Assembly: GCA_029820875.1 (NCBI GenBank)
Contig: JALGUK010000082.1
Span: forward strand, 1 to 7,756
Direction of reading: 5' to 3'
DNA: 7,756 nucleotides
DNA from: Candidatus Zipacnadia bacterium
GTDB lineage: Bacteria; Armatimonadota; UBA5377; JALGUK01
The notes below the pieces were generated by a model. The model was not told where the DNA came from. It did no database searches and saw only the letters and a list, made by a program, of their open reading frames with translations. The position numbers and the translations under genes were made by a program. Below, piece after piece: positions 5,438 to 7,756 of the stretch (positions within the stretch are counted from its first letter, which is position 1; every line of letters begins with the position of its first letter).

Positions 5438-6988
5438 GTGAATCACCGTCAGAAGTCCATCACAGTCGTGGTCATCATCACGGCTGCGTGTTTCGCACTG
5501 AGTTGGGCCGCAGGTCCACTCATAACGACCAGCGCACAGGAGAAGGGAGCGGCACCCTTGGACATCGGCTCGCGGCTCGAGTTATTCGTGGATGATTACC
5601 TGATTGAGCGCATCAGCGGTGGCGCCGAACTGCGGATGCACCATCCGGTGCCCCGCGAGGTGGCGATCGTAGCCGACGCGCCGTGGGAGGGGAACAACTG
5701 CGGGTTCATCACGGTCTTCGAGGATGATGACCGCTACCGCATGTACTACAGCGGCGCCGAGTTACTCTACGGCAATGGATACAAGTGGGGGCACCGCCAC
5801 GTGTACTGCTACGCGGAAAGCACCGACGGGATTCACTGGACGAAACCGGAATTGGGCCTGTTCGAATTTGACGGCTCCAAGCAGAACAACATCGTCCATG
5901 ACTGGGGCGTCGGCTATGGTACGGTCGCCTTCGCGCCGTTCCTGGACACCAACCCCGACTGCAAACCGGAGGCGAAATACAAAGCGTTGGGGAACGGCGG
6001 CGCCAAGCAGCCACAATGGGAGGGTCTACCGCTCTATGCGTTCCAGTCGCCCGACGGGATTCACTGGTCGCTGATGAGCGAGGAACCAGTCATCACGAAA
6101 GGTAAATTAGATACGCAGAACCTCGCGTTCTGGGACTCAGTTCGTGGCGAGTATCGGGCCTATACCCGCGACATCCGCGACGGTCGCGACATCCGTACGT
6201 GCACCTCGCCGGACTTTGTGAACTGGACTGAGCCAGTGTGGCTGGAGTATTCGCCTAGTCGAGTCAGTGAGCTTTACACAAACCAGATCATCCCCTACTA
6301 CCGCGCGCCGCACATCTTCCTCGGCTTTCCAACCCGCTACATTGAACGCGACTGGACCGAGTCCCACGACCACTTGCCCGGACTAGAATCGCGACGCATC
6401 CGCGCGGCCGCACTGCAGCGCCTTGGTACGGCGCTGACCGACGGCATGTTCATGGCCAGTCATGACGGCCTCCGCTTCCGCGTCTGGCCTGAGTCGTTCA
6501 TCCGTCCGGGTCTGCGGACCCGGGGCAACTGGTTCTATGGTGACAACTACCAGAGCTGGGGCCTGGTGGAGACGAAGTCGGCCATCGAGGACGCGCCCCG
6601 CGAGATATCCGTTTACGTCAGCGAACACCAGGAGCACGCGACCATCTTTCGTCGCCACACGCTGCGGGTAGACGGCTTCGTATCGGTACAAGCGCCGCTC
6701 AGCGGCGGCGAGTTGGTGACTAAGCCGGTCGTTTTCGAAGGCCGCGAGCTGGTGATTAACTACTCGACATCGGCGGCCGGGAGTGTGCAGGTGGAGGTTC
6801 AGGATGCCGAGGGGAATCCGATTGACGGATTCGCGCTCGCCCAGTGCCGAGAGATTTTCGGGGATGACATCGCGCGTGTCGTCTCCTGGGAGGGCGGCTC
6901 GGACGTCAGCGCCCTTGCCGGGCGGCCGGTCCGACTGCGATTCGTGCTGAAGGACGCGGACCTGTATTCGGTCCGGTTCCGGCAATAG
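5438..6988 (+). CDS. Secreted five-bladed beta-propeller protein, glycoside-hydrolase-like
   Basis: This 516-residue protein starts at GTG 5438, chosen for the AGGAGGT site. The N-terminus MNHRQKS then about 20 hydrophobic residues, ending TTSAQEKG, is a classical Sec signal peptide with likely cleavage after SAQ or nearby. Mature features, numbered from this start: RLELFVDDYLIE (46-57); the blade motif DDRYRMYYSG (97-106); CYAESTDGIHWTKPELGL (124-141) with GSKQNN (146-151); SPDGIHW (204-210); and TSPDFVNW (256-263). The C-terminal beta domain is about residues 431-516 and ends KDADLYSVRFRQ. The fold type is the arabinanase/levansucrase/invertase class of propellers; enzymatic activity is inferred and the substrate unknown. 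It is paralogous to the protein at 1875-3485, and a broken copy of its C-terminal domain precedes it. The chimeric ORF at 7011 follows after 22 nt and is probably cotranscribed. Confidence 0.88.
   Translation: MNHRQKSITVVVIITAACFALSWAAGPLITTSAQEKGAAPLDIGSRLELFVDDYLIERISGGAELRMHHPVPREVAIVADAPWEGNNCGFITVFEDDDRYRMYYSGAELLYGNGYKWGHRHVYCYAESTDGIHWTKPELGLFEFDGSKQNNIVHDWGVGYGTVAFAPFLDTNPDCKPEAKYKALGNGGAKQPQWEGLPLYAFQSPDGIHWSLMSEEPVITKGKLDTQNLAFWDSVRGEYRAYTRDIRDGRDIRTCTSPDFVNWTEPVWLEYSPSRVSELYTNQIIPYYRAPHIFLGFPTRYIERDWTESHDHLPGLESRRIRAAALQRLGTALTDGMFMASHDGLRFRVWPESFIRPGLRTRGNWFYGDNYQSWGLVETKSAIEDAPREISVYVSEHQEHATIFRRHTLRVDGFVSVQAPLSGGELVTKPVVFEGRELVINYSTSAAGSVQVEVQDAEGNPIDGFALAQCREIFGDDIARVVSWEGGSDVSALAGRPVRLRFVLKDADLYSVRFRQ
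6730..6841 (+). repeat. 112-bp near-perfect direct repeat partner of 5219-5330
   Basis: One mismatch in 112 bases (GACGGG versus GACGGA). It codes for the start of the C-terminal beta domain of the propeller protein. The two copies lie 1511 nt apart in the same orientation, long enough to support homologous recombination that would delete the intact gene's 5' part. Confidence 0.93.
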
Positions 6989-7010
6989 CCGGCGAGGAGG
7001 CGACGAAGCC

Positions 7011-7232
7011 TTGCATGCCAAGTACGTCCTCCCTATTGTGATGGCCGCAGCCGCTTTGGCCTCGGTCGGGGTCCCCCAAAACGTCCAGGAGGAGGAAGAA
7101 GCCCCCTTGGACATCGCTCGCGTCGTGGGCGGCCGTGTGGACGAGGGGCTGATGACCGAGGACGAGGCAATCGAAATCGCCCACAAGTGGTTCTGGGACA
7201 ACCCCAGGGAGCTTTATCGGCTTGAGGTCTGA
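7011..7232 (+). CDS. Chimeric 73-residue ORF: propeller-type signal peptide fused to amidohydrolase tail
   Basis: A TTG start is preceded by GAGGAGG (6994-7000) at 10-nt spacing, and the frame stops at TGA 7230-7232. Residues 1 to about 27 (MHAKYVLPIVMAAAALASVG and following) look like a Sec signal peptide. 'QEEEEAPLDI' resembles 'QEKGAAPLDI' of the propeller protein at 5438, and the DNA shares CCCTTGGACATCG with it (7104-7116 and 5555-5567). From GGACATCG onward the sequence instead follows the amidohydrolase (121-244): the last 40 residues differ at only four positions. The barrel and the FGGD aspartate are missing, so it cannot be an amidohydrolase. Most likely it is a deletion product joined at 8 bp of microhomology. 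It may still be translated and exported as a small protein; function unknown. Confidence 0.6.
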   Translation: MHAKYVLPIVMAAAALASVGVPQNVQEEEEAPLDIARVVGGRVDEGLMTEDEAIEIAHKWFWDNPRELYRLEV

Positions 7233-7305
7233 GAGCGATCGTCCCCAGGGCGCGCTCCCGTCACGCGAGGAGGAGAAATGTAGCGAGAAGTTGTTGCAGA
7301 ACCCC

Positions 7306-7334
7306 TTGACAGCCCGAGAGTCGGTGGGTATATT
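7306..7334 (+). promoter_or_regulatory. Sigma70-type promoter of the small RNA unit, copy 2
   Basis: TTGACA 7306-7311, a 17-nt spacer, and TATATT 7329-7334: the same hexamers and spacing as copy 1 despite a changed spacer sequence. The bases after the -10 differ and are 4 nt longer than in copy 1, so the start point relative to the RNA body may differ slightly between copies. Confidence 0.82.
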
Positions 7335-7344
7335 AACCTTGAAT

Positions 7345-7536
7345 TCGAGTGATTGTGGGTGAGAGGAGTGTGTGAACGGATGTTCCACACACACATACAC
7401 GCACTTGGATTATGTGTGCGTCATGGCCGCCTCGTCGGGAAGTTGCGCGGTTCGATTACGCTCACCGCAAGCGGCCGTAGAATTGGCACCCAGCCTAAGA
7501 GCCTGTTCGCTGTAAGCGAAGGCCCTTGGGCTTTTT
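7345..7536 (+). ncRNA. Candidate small structured RNA (or leader/attenuator), copy 2
   Basis: About 190 nt from just after the promoter to the terminator. P1 is CGAGTG 7346-7351 with CACTTG 7402-7407. P2 is GTGTGTGAAC 7368-7377 with GTTCCACACAC 7382-7392. TTGCG 7443-7447 pairs with CGTAG 7476-7480 using two G-U pairs, where copy 1 has CTACG. The GGCCGC/GCGGCC and GCGGT/ACCGC helices are unchanged. A 6-nt insertion follows P2. What lies downstream is outside the window; by analogy with copy 1 it could be another prepilin-like gene. Confidence 0.6.
7493..7536 (+). terminator. Intrinsic terminator of the RNA unit, copy 2
   Basis: GCCTAAGAGCC 7493-7503 pairs with GGCCCTTGGGC 7521-7531, the inner hairpin is TTCGCT-GTA-AGCGAA 7506-7520, and TTTTT follows at 7532-7536. 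Only the apical loop differs from copy 1. Confidence 0.85.
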
Positions 7537-7578
7537 GTTCGCCCGGAAGTTTGTTTGCCGGGAGGCTGGAAGCCCCCC

Positions 7579-7756
7579 TTGTCATTACGAACGGAGCGCA
7601 GCATCCCCCTCTTGTCATTCTGAAGGGAGCGAAGCGGCTCCCTTGTCATTCTGAACGTAGCGAAGCGAAGTGAAGAATCTCGCAGTTGTCGTTGGGCGCG
7701 GAGGACCACAGAAGCAGGGCGGCACGGCAACTTCGAGATTCTTCGCTCCTGAGCGC
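7579..7756. repeat. REP/MITE-like palindromic repeat block, copy 2 (runs to window edge)
   Basis: Tandem units begin at TTGTCATT 7579, 7612 and 7643. The first is degenerate (TTGTCATTACGAACGG). The third continues into the 21-bp inverted repeat 7672-7692 / 7724-7744 with a 31-nt loop. From 7643 on it is identical to copy 1, whereas the first two units differ between copies in sequence and length. Confidence 0.75.

Larger units (their letters stand above)
7109..7756 (+). repeat. Long direct repeat, copy 2 (reaches window edge)
   Basis: This is the partner of 121-733, in the same orientation. The offset is 6988 nt at the left end and 7023 nt at the right end, so small insertions accumulate in copy 2: 4 nt after the -10, 6 nt between RNA hairpins, and the rest in the 31-nt repeat block. 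The repeat does not end within the window, so its right boundary is unknown. Confidence 0.93.

Noticed and set aside
5241..5441. 66-codon frame over the propeller remnant
   Set aside because: It follows the copied block then reads the remnant tail out of frame, so it is a product of the frameshift and not a gene.

Overview
High-GC bacterial DNA, most likely from an uncultured Armatimonadota genome; Planctomycetota or Hydrogenedentota are the alternatives. The pointers are a type IV prepilin-like protein with a cleavage site, a '[11 protein letters not shown]' stretch and a C-terminal H-x9-DG motif; secreted beta-propeller proteins of a style common in those phyla; and short GC-rich palindromic repeats. 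There is no phylogenetic marker gene, so the taxon is inference.

Layout on the + strand: (1) the 3' end of an amidohydrolase gene (2-244). (2) A compact transcription unit with no evident stop-bounded protein: consensus-like promoter (317-345), about 185 nt of structured sequence, and a strong intrinsic terminator (494-537), read here as a small RNA gene. (3) REP/MITE-like palindromic repeats (570-733) and a small hairpin (777-796). (4) A prepilin-like gene (860-1561). (5) An untranslated stretch with two inverted repeats (1562-1874). (6) A secreted five-bladed beta-propeller protein (1875-3485). (7) A secreted sialidase-like BNR protein (3772-5112). (8) A frameshifted, internally deleted remnant of a propeller C-terminus (5219-5400). 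(9) A second, intact secreted propeller protein (5438-6988), paralogous to the first. (10) A 73-codon chimeric ORF (7011-7232) that joins a propeller-type signal peptide to the last 40 residues of the amidohydrolase. (11) A second copy of promoter, RNA, terminator and palindromic repeats, running to the window edge.

The ends of the window are therefore two diverged copies of one module (121-733 and 7109-7756). Between copies the -35, -10, 17-nt spacer length, hairpin stems and terminator stem are kept, while the promoter spacer sequence and terminator loop have changed and several substitutions exchange Watson-Crick for G-U pairs. That pattern is the main evidence for a duplicated small RNA (or leader/attenuator) of no family I recognise, and is the best candidate here for something undescribed.

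Functionally the protein genes look like an exported carbohydrate-processing set (two propeller proteins of the arabinanase/invertase fold type, a sialidase-like protein, and an amidohydrolase) beside a surface pseudopilin. Substrates cannot be read from the sequence. The locus has been reshuffled by recombination: a duplicated module, a microhomology fusion gene and a mosaic pseudogene all lie within 7.8 kb.
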